From: Aestuariivita sp.
GTDB taxonomy: Bacteria > Pseudomonadota > Alphaproteobacteria > Rhodobacterales > Rhodobacteraceae
Direction: 5' to 3'
Length of the DNA: 64,000 nt
Assembly: GCF_021404545.1 (NCBI RefSeq)
Contig: NZ_JAAWWD010000003.1
Span: 1 to 64,000, forward strand
The position numbers and the translations under genes are program-made. Each line of letters starts with the position of its first letter. The first letter of the stretch is position 1. Under the pieces are notes generated by a model that was not told the DNA's origin, did no database searches, and saw only the letters and a list, made by a program, of their open reading frames with translations. Below are positions 1 through 8,141 of the stretch, one piece after another.

Positions 1-116
1 TGCCGGCGGTGGCCCCAGAAAACCCCGGGCGGTTGACAGGTTGTCCGCGCCCGGCGGAGGTCCCGGCGCTGGGGGCCGCGCATGGCCCTTGGGCCGAACC
101 TGACGCGCCCATCTAG
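1..116 (+). CDS. possible 3' end of a gene cut by the window edge
   Basis: Reading from base 3 there is an open frame of 37 codons ending in TAG at 114-116. Nearly every codon ends in G or C, like the certain genes of this window, whereas the other two forward frames hit stops sooner or look less biased. The residues are Pro/Ala/Gly-rich and match no family I recognise. It is probably the C-terminus of a gene that starts outside the window, but 37 codons is short and chance cannot be excluded. Confidence 0.35.
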   Translation, partial: PAVAPENPGRLTGCPRPAEVPALGAAHGPWAEPDAPI

Positions 117-499
117 CCCCTGTGGCGGGCGAAACCTTCAGGCGCAATGCCGCCGCACGCCCGTTTAACCCTTCTTCAATGTACGTCTGAAACCGCGCCC
201 GGAGCGCTCATGGCAACGGGGCTGACATGATCCATCCTCCCTGTAAAGATGGCTCACATCTCAACCCTCATGGGACCCCCCCGATTCAGGTTCAGGCCGA
301 AACGCTTCAGCAGACAGGATTGGGGGCCAGCCCCCAAACCCCCGGGAATATTTGAAGCCAGAAGAAGCACAGGCTGATCCCGGTCCACAAGTGCAACACA
401 TGGGCATCTCGGGGAGCTGACCCCCTGTTTCTTCTCTTTCCAAATACGGAAATGACCGCCCTGCCAAAGAGCGCGCCTTCGAAGATCTTGTGACCGGCG
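117..499. other. gene-free stretch with one copy of a dispersed repeat
   Basis: There is no convincing gene between the partial frame ending at 116 and the GNAT gene ending at 500. The third-position G/C preference seen in the genes is lost here. The only structured element is the GC-rich palindromic repeat at 318-375, annotated separately. A 42-codon frame at 227-355 was judged non-coding. Confidence 0.6.
318..375 (+). repeat. dispersed GC-rich extragenic palindrome, copy A
   Basis: The core is a G5 run and a C5 run forming a short hairpin, then AAACCCCCGGGAATATTT and a GCCAGAAGAAGCA tail. The same order (hairpin, C-rich block, GGxATxTTT, AGAAGAAG) recurs at 30176-30241 (minus), 60257-60318 (plus) and 60326-60385 (minus). 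This copy is closest to the one at 60326-60385. It lies just beyond the 3' end of the GNAT gene. The function is unknown; its position between genes would suit a terminator-like or REP-like element. Confidence 0.75.
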
Positions 500-1084
500 T
501 TAACCCACGCCCGTCTTTCCACGCCGGTCCGAGCGCAGCGCGGCGTAGAGCACATGCGTCCGCCAGCGTCCGGCAATCTGCAAATAGGATTGTGCCACAC
601 CCTCATATTTAAACCCCGACGCCTCCAGAAGCCCGCGTGAGGCTTTGTTTTCGGGAAGGCACGCCGCCTCGATCCGGCTCAGATCCAGGCGGCTGAAGGC
701 GTAGTAGACCACCGCCTCGATCGCCTCGCGCATGAACCCCTGGCGGGTGTGTGCATGACCTGTCCAATAGCCCAGCGTACCTGCCTGCGCGGGACCGCGG
801 CGGATATTGTCGAGCGTGATTGCACCCATCAGCACCTCATCCGACCGACGGATCAGAAAGAGCGGCATCGCGGTACCATTGCTGATCGACCGCGTCGCCC
901 AATAAACCCGATTGGTGAAGGATTTCCGCGTCAGATGATCCTCGGCCCATTCCGGCTCCCAGGGAACCAGAAACTCCTGACTGTCCCGCCGCAATGCCGT
1001 CCATGCACGGAAATCCGAATGCGTGGGCGGACGCAAGGTCAGCCGTTCCGTCTCGATCTTGAGCTTGCGTTTGGACAAAAGCAT
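500..1084 (-). CDS. GNAT-family N-acetyltransferase, RimJ/RimL type
   Basis: This 194-residue GNAT-fold protein should transfer an acetyl group from acetyl-CoA to an amine, often a protein N-terminus; its substrate cannot be read from sequence. The N-terminus has the family's TERLxLRP strand (residues 12-19). The acetyl-CoA loop is visible as GYWTG...QGFMREA at about 105-121, followed by ENKASRGLLEASGF (145-158). An in-frame start at 1213 would add 43 Arg-rich residues lying inside the upstream gene, so I chose the ATG at 1084, 13 bp after that gene's stop. It is the last gene of the cta-thrC-M16 run, an order common in Rhodobacteraceae. Confidence 0.88.
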   Translation of the reverse strand: MLLSKRKLKIETERLTLRPPTHSDFRAWTALRRDSQEFLVPWEPEWAEDHLTRKSFTNRVYWATRSISNGTAMPLFLIRRSDEVLMGAITLDNIRRGPAQAGTLGYWTGHAHTRQGFMREAIEAVVYYAFSRLDLSRIEAACLPENKASRGLLEASGFKYEGVAQSYLQIAGRWRTHVLYAALRSDRRGKTGVG

Positions 1085-1097
1085 GGGGCGTCGCGCG

Positions 1098-2360
1098 TCA
1101 GGCCGCACGCCTCTGGCAAAGCGCGTCCAGCGATGGCGCATCTGCGACTGGGCCATAGAGCGCCAACGCCGCAGCCGCGTCCGTCGCCATGCGCGCCGCA
1201 AAGTCGCGCACATCGCCGGTGGTGACCGCGTCGATCCGCGCTATCGTATCGTCCAGACTGGGGACCTCGCCCCAGATCTGCACCAGCCGCGCCAGACGCT
1301 CAGCCCGGTTGGACGGGCTTTCCAGGCCCATCAGCATGCCGGCCTTCATCTGGGCGCGCGCGCGCGCGACCTCTTCGGGGCTCATCGTATCGGCGGCACG
1401 TTTCATCTCGTCGATGGTGATATGCGCCAGTTCGGCGATCTGATCGCCAGAAGTGCCCGCATAGATCGTCGTGGTACCGGTATCGGCATAAGCGCCGGTC
1501 TGGGCAAAGATGGTGTAACACAGACCCCGCCGTTCGCGGATCTCCTGAAACAGGCGCGAGGACATGCCGCCGCCCAATGCGCTGGAATAGATCTGCGCGG
1601 TGTAGATCGCGTCATCCCGATAGCCCGGGCTTTCAAAGGCCAATGCGAAATGGGCCTGTTCGAGGTCCTTGGTATGGCGCGCCTCTCCCCCGACAAAGCT
1701 TGCGGGCTGCGCCTCGAGCCCCTTACGCGCGTCCAGCCCTCCGAAATAGCGTGTCGCCAGCGCAACGACCGCGTCGTGATCCACGGCCCCGGCGGCCGAC
1801 AGGATCATCTGCCCCGGCCCGTAATGCTCGCCCACGAATCCCGCCAGATCGTCGCGTGAGAAGCCGCGCACCCGGTCGGTCGGGCCAAGGATGGTCCGTC
1901 CCAACGGCTGGTCGCGATAGCTTTCTTCCTGAAGCCAGTCAAAGATCACGTCGTCGGGCGTGTCATAGGCCTGGCCGATCTCTTGCAGGATGACCCCACG
2001 CTCGATCTCGATCTCGGCTGGGTCGAACACCGGGTTCAGCACGATGTCCGAGATCACATCCAGCGCCAGCGCCACATCATTTTCCAGAACCCGAACGTAA
2101 TAGGCCGTGACCTCGCGGCTGGTATAGGCGTTGATATAGCCGCCCACATCCTCGATCGCCTCGGCGATCTGCAAGGCGCTGCGCCGGGTCGTGCCCTTGA
2201 ACGCCATATGTTCCAGAAAATGCGCGATGCCATTCTGTTCGATCCGTTCGTGGCGCCCGCCTGCTGTGACCCAGACACCGATGGCCGCGGATTTCATGCT
2301 GGGCATATGTTCCGTCACAATGCGGAACCCGTTGGGAAGAGTATGTTGTTGGACGGTCAC
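1098..2360 (-). CDS. M16-family zinc metallopeptidase (processing-peptidase-like)
   Basis: This 420-residue protein is a single-unit M16B peptidase related to mitochondrial processing peptidase beta and bacterial PqqL/YmxG proteins. The inverted zinc motif H47-F-L-E50-H51 is complete, and the third ligand E127 lies in LQEI, 76 residues after H51, as the family requires. The length is normal for bacterial single-chain members. The natural substrate of these cytosolic or periplasmic enzymes is mostly unknown; no clear signal peptide is seen. Its ATG overlaps the stop of thrC (ATGA, 2357-2360), so the two are almost certainly cotranscribed. Confidence 0.93.
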   Translation of the reverse strand: MTVQQHTLPNGFRIVTEHMPSMKSAAIGVWVTAGGRHERIEQNGIAHFLEHMAFKGTTRRSALQIAEAIEDVGGYINAYTSREVTAYYVRVLENDVALALDVISDIVLNPVFDPAEIEIERGVILQEIGQAYDTPDDVIFDWLQEESYRDQPLGRTILGPTDRVRGFSRDDLAGFVGEHYGPGQMILSAAGAVDHDAVVALATRYFGGLDARKGLEAQPASFVGGEARHTKDLEQAHFALAFESPGYRDDAIYTAQIYSSALGGGMSSRLFQEIRERRGLCYTIFAQTGAYADTGTTTIYAGTSGDQIAELAHITIDEMKRAADTMSPEEVARARAQMKAGMLMGLESPSNRAERLARLVQIWGEVPSLDDTIARIDAVTTGDVRDFAARMATDAAAALALYGPVADAPSLDALCQRRAA

Positions 2361-3745
2361 TTGAGGCGATGTTCCCTGATATGGGTTTCGAGGGCGCCCA
2401 GATCATTTGCGATCCGGGTCACGCGTTCGGGTCTGTCATACAGATCCGCCATGCGCGGGGGAAGGGGCGGATGCACGCCACTGGCCTCTTCCACGGCGGC
2501 GGGGAATTTCGCCGGATGCGCGGTGGCCAGCGTGATCATCGGGATGTCGGGGTTGCGCAGCGCCTCGCCCACCCTCACGCCGATGGCGGAATGCGGGCAC
2601 AGAAGCTCTCCGGTGGCAGTCAACCAGTGGCCGATGGCGGTCTTGGTCTCGTCCTCCGACACCCGGCCCGAGGCGTAGATGTCCTGCAAGACCTGCATGG
2701 CGCCCTGGCTCACCTCGAACCCGCCCGATTTCAGTTCTTCCATCAGTTGCGCCACGGCCCCGCCGTCGCGACCGTAGGCGTCAAACAGAGCGCGCTCGAA
2801 ATTCGAGCTGACCTGGATATCCATCGACGGGCTGATAGAGGGGATCGTCTCGCCCTTGTGATATCCGTGCCCCGACAGGCAGCGATGCAGGATGTCGTTT
2901 TGGTTGGTGGCCACCACCAGCCGGTCGATCGGCAAGCCCATGCGGCGCGCAATATAACCCGCGAAGATGTCGCCGAAATTGCCCGTGGGCACGGCAAAAC
3001 TGACCTTGCGGTGCGGCGCGCCCAAGGCGACAGCGGAAGAGAAATAGTAGACCACCTGTGCCAACACCCGCGCCCAGTTGATCGAGTTCACGCCAGCAAG
3101 CCCGACCGCGTCGCGAAAGGCGAAATCGTTGAACATATCCTTGAGCCGGGCCTGGCAATCGTCGAAATCTCCATCCACAGCCAAGGCGTGCACATTGTCC
3201 TCGGACGGCGTGGTCATCTGGCGCCGCTGCACCTCGCTGACCCGGCCATGGGGGTACAAGATGAAAACATCGACAGCCTCAATCCCGCGAAACGCCTCGA
3301 TCGCGGCCGAGCCGGTGTCGCCAGAGGTGGCACCGACAATGGTCACCCGCTGGCCGCGCCGCGTCAGCTCATCCCCGAAGAGCTGGCCGATAAGCTGCAT
3401 CGCGAAATCCTTGAACGCGAGCGTGGGCCCGTGAAAGAGCTCCAGCAGGAAGTGGTTTTCATTGAGCTGCTTGAGCGGTGCCCGGGCGGCATGGCCAAAC
3501 CCGGCATAGGCGCGTTCGACGGCACCACGAAAGGCGTCATCGGTGAAACTGTCGCCGATAAACGGCCGCATGACGCGGTAGGCGACCTCTTCATATGGCT
3601 GACCTGCAAGGGCGGCGATCTCGGCATGGCTCATCTGCGGGATGGTTGCGGGCACATAAAGGCCGCCGTCACGCGCCAGACCGGTCAGCATCGCCTCGGC
3701 GAATGTCAGTTTGGGGGCGGTTCCCCGGGTCGAGATGTATTCCAT
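2357..3745 (-). CDS. thrC: threonine synthase
   Basis: This enzyme converts O-phospho-L-homoserine to L-threonine with pyridoxal phosphate, the last step of threonine synthesis, in the cytosol. At 462 residues it is the longer (yeast/E. coli-like) type. The PLP lysine is K112 in LAFKDFA, and the cofactor phosphate loop GATSGDTGSAA follows. The N-terminal YISTRG is also typical. It sits between surf1 and the M16 peptidase; the order surf1-thrC-M16 is a recurrent Rhodobacteraceae neighbourhood rather than a metabolic unit. The stop overlaps the start of the next gene by four bases. Confidence 0.97.
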   Translation of the reverse strand: MEYISTRGTAPKLTFAEAMLTGLARDGGLYVPATIPQMSHAEIAALAGQPYEEVAYRVMRPFIGDSFTDDAFRGAVERAYAGFGHAARAPLKQLNENHFLLELFHGPTLAFKDFAMQLIGQLFGDELTRRGQRVTIVGATSGDTGSAAIEAFRGIEAVDVFILYPHGRVSEVQRRQMTTPSEDNVHALAVDGDFDDCQARLKDMFNDFAFRDAVGLAGVNSINWARVLAQVVYYFSSAVALGAPHRKVSFAVPTGNFGDIFAGYIARRMGLPIDRLVVATNQNDILHRCLSGHGYHKGETIPSISPSMDIQVSSNFERALFDAYGRDGGAVAQLMEELKSGGFEVSQGAMQVLQDIYASGRVSEDETKTAIGHWLTATGELLCPHSAIGVRVGEALRNPDIPMITLATAHPAKFPAAVEEASGVHPPLPPRMADLYDRPERVTRIANDLGALETHIREHRLK

Positions 3746-3751
3746 GATCCG

Positions 3752-4423
3752 TCAGCTTTGTCGTTGGGCGCGCGAGCGCCGCAGGAAATAGACCGTCATC
3801 GCCGACCAGATCGCGGCCAGCGAAAACCAGGTGATCGCGTATTGCAAGTGATCGTTGGGAATGCCAGCCGTGTCCACGGGCAGCGGCGTCACGGCGGGGT
3901 CTGTTTCCGACCTGGCGATCACAAGAACCGGCTCGGTGTCCAGCGCAACTGCCATCGCGGGCACATCGCGGGCAAACCAGGTGTTGGTTGCAAGCTCCGG
4001 CGCGGGTGTCCAACTGTCTGTTTCCCGCGGCCAGTGAAGATTGCCGACGATCGACGCGGGTTCAGCGCTGCGCGCTGTCTCCTTGGCGTCGCTGGGTACG
4101 AAACCGCGATCAATCAGGATGCGCCGCCCTTCGGCCGTCTCGAACGGAGCGATGATGCGATATCCCGGCCCCACCCGCTTGATCGAGACCAACACATGCA
4201 ACTCGCCAGGCAGGAAACTGCCCGTGACCTCGACCGGCATATAGCGGTCGACCTCGGCGCGGGGGCTGGCAGGCAAGGGCAGTGGAGCGTCGACGAGGCG
4301 CGCCTCGATCTGGGCCAGCACCCCTTCCTTCCAGGCAAGACGCTGAACCTGCCACACGCCCAGAGAGATCAGAATCCCCGCGCCTGTCAGGCCAAACAGT
4401 ACAAGAAACATGAGACGGCGCAT
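3752..4423 (-). CDS. SURF1-family cytochrome c oxidase assembly factor
   Basis: This 223-residue inner-membrane protein has the SURF1 layout: one transmembrane helix at each end (about residues 4-24 and 190-210) with a periplasmic domain between. GVWQ followed by the RLAWK motif just after the first helix is the family signature. SURF1 proteins bind haem a and help insert it into subunit I of aa3 oxidase. The gene follows ctaE, separated by a terminator-like hairpin, and is six bases before thrC. The start ATG at 4423 gives a normal short cytoplasmic tail. Confidence 0.93.
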   Translation of the reverse strand: MRRLMFLVLFGLTGAGILISLGVWQVQRLAWKEGVLAQIEARLVDAPLPLPASPRAEVDRYMPVEVTGSFLPGELHVLVSIKRVGPGYRIIAPFETAEGRRILIDRGFVPSDAKETARSAEPASIVGNLHWPRETDSWTPAPELATNTWFARDVPAMAVALDTEPVLVIARSETDPAVTPLPVDTAGIPNDHLQYAITWFSLAAIWSAMTVYFLRRSRAQRQS

Positions 4424-4450
4424 TGCAGCCGATCACCCCCTTGGATGGGA

Positions 4451-4475
4451 AAAGCGCGCGGAGGCCGCGCGCTTT
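4451..4475 (-). terminator. strong hairpin between ctaE and surf1
   Basis: A perfect 11-bp inverted repeat (4451-4461 with 4465-4475) with a 3-base loop lies just after the ctaE stop. On the minus strand it is followed by TTTTCCC, a short U-run. It could terminate or attenuate ctaE transcripts, lowering expression of surf1 and thrC relative to the oxidase subunit. Confidence 0.6.
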
Positions 4476-4505
4476 CTTTCAGACCTCGGATCATCCGGTT
4501 GGGCG

Positions 4506-5327
4506 CTAATGCGTCCCCGGCATTTGTGCGACACCCCAGATGTAGACGGCGAAGAACAAGAACAGCCAGACCACATCGACAAAGTGCCAGTACCAGGCAG
4601 CCGCCTCAAAGCCCACATGCTTTTCGGGGGTAAAGTGCCCCTTGACCGCCCTGAGCCAGCATACCGCCAGGAAGATCGTTCCGATGATCACATGTAACCC
4701 GTGAAAGCCGGTGGCCATGAAGAAATTGGAGTAGAACTTGTCGGCCCCAAACTCCCAGCCCTTGTACAGCAGATAGGAATACTCGTAAGCCTGCAGGCCG
4801 GTGAATACGATGCCAAGAACAACCGCGATGGCCAGACCGTTCACCAAGGCCTTGCGGTCGTTTTCATGCACCAGCGCGTGGTGCGCCCAGGTCACCGCAC
4901 AGCCCGAGAGCAGCAGCACAAGCGTGTTGATCAACGGCAGGTGGAACGCGTCCACATGATAGATCTCGGGCTGCACATATTCGGTGCCGACATACTCGCT
5001 CATCGGATAGATGGCGTGTTTGAAGAACGACCAGAACCAGGCGGCAAAGAACATCACCTCGGACATGATGAACAGGATAAAGCCGTAACGCAGGCCGATC
5101 CGCACCACCGGCGTGTGGTCGCCCTGACGGCTTTCCACAACAACCTCGGACCACCAGCCGAACATGGTGTAGAGCACGGCGACAAAACCGATCCAGAACA
5201 TGAACGGTGTCACCCCGTGCATCCACAGCACTGCGCCAAAGAGCATGACGAAGGCCGCGATCGATCCGAGCAGCGGCCAGATCGAGGGGTTCAGAATGTG
5301 GTAATCGTGGTTTTTTGCATGCGCCAT
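4506..5327 (-). CDS. ctaE: cytochrome c oxidase subunit III
   Basis: Subunit III (coxC) of the aa3-type cytochrome c oxidase, 273 residues with seven hydrophobic segments, is the usual length for proteobacteria. It starts [12 protein letters not shown], close to other alphaproteobacterial subunit III N-termini, and contains the conserved [15 protein letters not shown] and the C-terminal [13 protein letters not shown] blocks. The subunit carries no metal but stabilises proton uptake into subunit I. It comes last of the oxidase subunit and assembly genes before a hairpin; a 25-base gap separates it from ctaG. Confidence 0.98.
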   Translation of the reverse strand: MAHAKNHDYHILNPSIWPLLGSIAAFVMLFGAVLWMHGVTPFMFWIGFVAVLYTMFGWWSEVVVESRQGDHTPVVRIGLRYGFILFIMSEVMFFAAWFWSFFKHAIYPMSEYVGTEYVQPEIYHVDAFHLPLINTLVLLLSGCAVTWAHHALVHENDRKALVNGLAIAVVLGIVFTGLQAYEYSYLLYKGWEFGADKFYSNFFMATGFHGLHVIIGTIFLAVCWLRAVKGHFTPEKHVGFEAAAWYWHFVDVVWLFLFFAVYIWGVAQMPGTH

Positions 5328-5352
5328 GTGAATTGTCCCTCAGCTGCGTGCG

Positions 5353-5940
5353 TCAGTTTGTTGTTGTATCGGGGGCCGCCTCAAGGGCCGCATAGCTCTC
5401 GGGCAGGTCGATCTCGTAGAATGTGTAAGACAGCGTGATCGTATGCACGAATTTGCCGTCGCGATCCGTGACGATCTCGGGATCCACGAAGAAGGTGACA
5501 GGCATCTCGACCCGCTCACCGGGTTCCAGTACCTGCTCCTCAAAGCAGAAACACTGGATTTTGTAGAAAAACCCGCCCGCCTCATACGGTGTCACATTAT
5601 AGCTGGCCGAACCCGCCACCGGCCGGTCGGTCGGGTTGTAGGCCTCATAGAATGCAAGGCCCGTTTCGCCGATGCGCAGTTCCATCTCCCGCTCGACCGG
5701 ACGGAACTGCCATGGCATGTCCCGCTCAAGCGAGGCGTCAAAGCGCACGGTGATGGTCTTGTCCAGGATGTCCTCGGGGCCCGTTTCGGCTACATCGGTG
5801 GCCCCGCCAAATCCGGTCACGCGGCAAAACCAGTCGTAAAACGGAACCGACGCCCATGCCAGCGCCCCCATCACAAAGACAACACCGACGGCCTGAACCA
5901 CGGTCTTTTTCTTGGCTTCCATCCCGTTCAGCATCTTCAT
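5353..5940 (-). CDS. ctaG: cytochrome c oxidase copper-assembly protein CtaG (Cox11)
   Basis: CtaG delivers copper to the CuB site of cytochrome c oxidase subunit I. The 195-residue protein has one N-terminal membrane anchor (about 13-33) and a periplasmic domain. The copper-binding C130-F-C132-F pair is present, as is C39 just outside the membrane. The gene overlaps the end of the small membrane-protein gene upstream by four bases. An alternative ATG seven codons in (MEAKKK) would also leave the anchor intact. Confidence 0.96.
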   Translation of the reverse strand: MKMLNGMEAKKKTVVQAVGVVFVMGALAWASVPFYDWFCRVTGFGGATDVAETGPEDILDKTITVRFDASLERDMPWQFRPVEREMELRIGETGLAFYEAYNPTDRPVAGSASYNVTPYEAGGFFYKIQCFCFEEQVLEPGERVEMPVTFFVDPEIVTDRDGKFVHTITLSYTFYEIDLPESYAALEAAPDTTTN

Positions 5941-6101
5941 CTATTGATGATCTCCCCTTGCGCATTGGCCACCGGACCGCTCGTAACCTTGACAATGGTC
6001 AGTCCAAAGATAATCGCAATCAGCGCAGCCAGCACCAGACCGACGCCAAGATTCCTGCCAAAACGGCGTTTGTGCAGTTCATGTTCAACGCGGATTGCCA
6101 T
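5937..6101 (-). CDS. small single-helix membrane protein of the oxidase operon (CoxF-like)
   Basis: A 54-residue gene that length cut-offs easily miss. It starts with the ATG at 6101, overlapping the ctaB stop (ATGA), and ends by overlapping the ctaG start, so it is tightly embedded in the operon. The protein has a basic, His-containing head (MAIRVEHELHKRRFGRNLGV), one hydrophobic helix at about 19-37, and a short polar tail. Small proteins of this form sit between ctaB and ctaG in many alphaproteobacteria, often named CoxF or simply oxidase assembly protein. The role is inferred from position; no catalytic motif is visible. Confidence 0.88.
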   Translation of the reverse strand: MAIRVEHELHKRRFGRNLGVGLVLAALIAIIFGLTIVKVTSGPVANAQGEIINR

Positions 6102-7039
6102 CACCAGCCTCCCAGACCGAACGGCGCCAAAGTGGCCTCAGCCAGGATAGCGCCGAAATGCAGGAAGAGATAGAGCAGCGACAGCCGGAAGAAGCGTTTT
6201 TCAACCGCGAAATTGTCGGCTTCGCTCATCGCTTCGTCGCGGCGCCAGATCTCCACGGCACCTTTGAGGAAGAGCGCGTTCAAAACCACCGCAACCGCCA
6301 GATAGATCGGCCCGCCAATCGCCGTAAACGCCGTGCCCACGGCGAGGATCGCCAACAGCACGGTATAGCCCAGGATGTTATTGCGTGTCGTGCGACGGCC
6401 ATGTGTGACGGTCAGCATCGGCACGCCCGCATCATCGTAGTCCGAGCGCATGAAGAGAGCCAGCGCCCAGAAATGCGGCGGTGTCCAGATGAAGATCAGC
6501 GCGAACATCAGCCAGGGCTCAAAGCTCATCGTGCCGGTGGCGACAACCCAGCCGATCACCGGCGGAAACGCGCCCGCCGCGCCGCCGATCACGATGTTCT
6601 GCGGGGTCGAGCGTTTGAGCCACATCGAATAGATCACGGCATAGAAGAAGATGGTGAACGCCAACAGAAACGCCGCGAGCAGATTTGCCGCAAGCGCCAG
6701 CATCACCACCGAGAGGCCGGACAGGCCAAGCCCGATATGGAGCGCATCCTGCCCATCGACCTTGCCCGCCGGGATCGGGCGGCCCTTGGTCCGGCGCATG
6801 ATCCGATCGATATCGGCATCCCACCACATGTTCAGCGCACCCGAGGCCCCTGCCCCAACCGCAATGAACAGGATCGATGCAAAGGCGATCATCGGATGCA
6901 CACCGACGGGTGCCGCCAACAGACCGACCAGCGCGGTGAAGACCACCAGCGACATCACACGCGGCTTGAGCAGCGCAAAGAAGTCGCGAAACTCCGCTTC
7001 GCCCTGCTGGGTCTGTCCGTTCAAGCTTGCGTCGGTCAT
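6101..7039 (-). CDS. ctaB: protoheme IX farnesyltransferase (haem O synthase)
   Basis: CtaB attaches farnesyl diphosphate to protohaem to make haem O, the precursor of haem A for the oxidase. The 312-residue UbiA-type membrane protein has about eight hydrophobic helices and the prenyl-diphosphate/magnesium motif N70-x3-D74-x3-D78, followed by RTKGRPIP. It is typical in length. The gene lies between ctaC and the small membrane protein, in the usual order for this family of bacteria. The gap to ctaC (7040-7125) contains a hairpin. Confidence 0.98.
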   Translation of the reverse strand: MTDASLNGQTQQGEAEFRDFFALLKPRVMSLVVFTALVGLLAAPVGVHPMIAFASILFIAVGAGASGALNMWWDADIDRIMRRTKGRPIPAGKVDGQDALHIGLGLSGLSVVMLALAANLLAAFLLAFTIFFYAVIYSMWLKRSTPQNIVIGGAAGAFPPVIGWVVATGTMSFEPWLMFALIFIWTPPHFWALALFMRSDYDDAGVPMLTVTHGRRTTRNNILGYTVLLAILAVGTAFTAIGGPIYLAVAVVLNALFLKGAVEIWRRDEAMSEADNFAVEKRFFRLSLLYLFLHFGAILAEATLAPFGLGGW

Positions 7040-7088
7040 CTCAGGCTCCGGATCGGGCGCGGGACGTCCACGCCTTTAGACAGAAATT

Positions 7089-7117
7089 CCGGCGCGGGGG
7101 GATCTTCCCGACGCCGG
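7089..7117 (-). terminator. weak hairpin after ctaC
   Basis: CCGGCG at 7089-7094 pairs with CGCCGG at 7112-7117, with further G-C pairing inside. On the minus strand it is followed by AATTTC, not a real U-run. It lies between the ctaC stop and the ctaB start and may only attenuate or stabilise the ctaC message. Confidence 0.35.
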
Positions 7118-7125
7118 ATCAATAC

Positions 7126-7962
7126 TCAGTTCGATGCCACGCGGTACTCAAGCGGCTTGCCCGCGTATTCCTCGATCGCGCCTTCGAGCCAGATCTCGTA
7201 TTCCTCCTGGCTGACCACTTCGACGGTGATCGGCATATAGGCGTGGTCCTTGCCGCAAAGCTCAGAACACTGTCCAAAGAAAATGCCCTCCTCTTCGGCA
7301 TTGAACCACAGCTCGGCCAGACGACCGGGCACCGCGTCCTGCTTGACGCCGAAGGAGGGGATCGTCCAGCTGTGGATCACGTCGGCACCGGTGACTTGCA
7401 TCACGATGGTCTGCCCCACCGGAACCACCACGCGGGTATCGGTCGCCAGAAGGTATTCGTCTTCGTTATATCCGTAGTCAGCCAGATCCTCGCGCGCCAG
7501 CATGAAGCTGTCGAACCCGAATTCGTGATCGACATATTCATAGCCCCAATACCACTGGTATCCGGTCACCTTGATCGTCACGTCGGCTTCAGGAATCTCC
7601 TGTTGCTTGAACAGGACCGGCAAAGAGAACGCCCCGATAAAGACAAGGATGACGATGGGGATAACCGTCCAGGCAATCTCAACCGGTGTGTGGTGCGTAA
7701 AGCTTGCCGGTGTGGGGTTGGCGCGGCGGTTGAACCGTACGATGCACCAGATCATCAACGCGGTCACAAACACGCAGATCACTGTGATGATGATCAGCAG
7801 CATCCAGTCCAAGGATTGCAGGTCCCGCGCCAGTTCGGTTGCGGCAGGTTGAAACCCTGTCCCGCCGGGGATCGGCTTACCGATGAGGCCGGCATCCTGC
7901 GCCAGCGCAGGCACGGTGGAAAGGGCCGTCAGCAGCCCAGCAAGCGAAAAAGCGTTCTTCAT
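7126..7962 (-). CDS. ctaC: cytochrome c oxidase subunit II
   Basis: Subunit II (coxB) carries the binuclear CuA centre that accepts electrons from cytochrome c. The 278-residue precursor has a signal peptide ending near VPALA-QDAG, two membrane helices (about 53-73 and 95-117) and a periplasmic cupredoxin domain. All CuA ligands are visible: H197, C232, E234, C236, H240 and M243. The aromatic path [10 protein letters not shown] is also intact. I chose the ATG at 7962 because the upstream in-frame start (8034) would place 24 polar residues before the signal peptide. It is the first gene of the oxidase operon. Confidence 0.97.
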   Translation of the reverse strand: MKNAFSLAGLLTALSTVPALAQDAGLIGKPIPGGTGFQPAATELARDLQSLDWMLLIIITVICVFVTALMIWCIVRFNRRANPTPASFTHHTPVEIAWTVIPIVILVFIGAFSLPVLFKQQEIPEADVTIKVTGYQWYWGYEYVDHEFGFDSFMLAREDLADYGYNEDEYLLATDTRVVVPVGQTIVMQVTGADVIHSWTIPSFGVKQDAVPGRLAELWFNAEEEGIFFGQCSELCGKDHAYMPITVEVVSQEEYEIWLEGAIEEYAGKPLEYRVASN

Positions 7963-8110
7963 AGTGTGTTCTGTCCTGACCGGTTGATCGCGTCCTGTGA
8001 GATCGGGAGGAGATTCGGGCGCACCCCTCACCATTTGTCCTTGGCGCGGTAGAAACCATATTCCATCTGACAGATAAAGAGCGCAACTTGCGTCAAACGG
8101 ACGCTTTTTA

Positions 8111-8124
8111 TTGATTCAGATCAA
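8111..8124. promoter_or_regulatory. perfect FNR/FnrL-type box
   Basis: TTGATTCAGATCAA matches the FNR consensus TTGAT-N4-ATCAA exactly. It lies in the 179-bp divergent region between ctaC (start 7962, minus) and tldD (start 8142, plus). The box is 17 bp upstream of the tldD ATG and about 150 bp upstream of ctaC. In Rhodobacteraceae the oxygen-sensing regulator FnrL recognises this sequence. Which of the two genes it controls is inference; oxygen control of the oxidase would make biological sense. Confidence 0.65.
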
Positions 8125-8141
8125 ATGCGAGGCCTTGACCG

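Noticed and set aside
227-355. 42-codon open frame starting with ATG upstream of the GNAT gene
   Set aside because: No good ribosome-binding site, no third-position G/C preference, and its end runs through the dispersed repeat.
1354-1368. Alternating GC run as possible Z-DNA or a repeat
   Set aside because: It lies inside the M16 peptidase gene encoding an Ala/Arg run; codon use explains it.
2369-4633. 754-residue open frame antisense to thrC and surf1
   Set aside because: Same reasoning: both sense genes have intact catalytic or family motifs.
8090-8109. GCGTC/GACGC hairpin followed by five T residues upstream of tldD
   Set aside because: The stem is only five base pairs and there is no upstream plus-strand gene to terminate.
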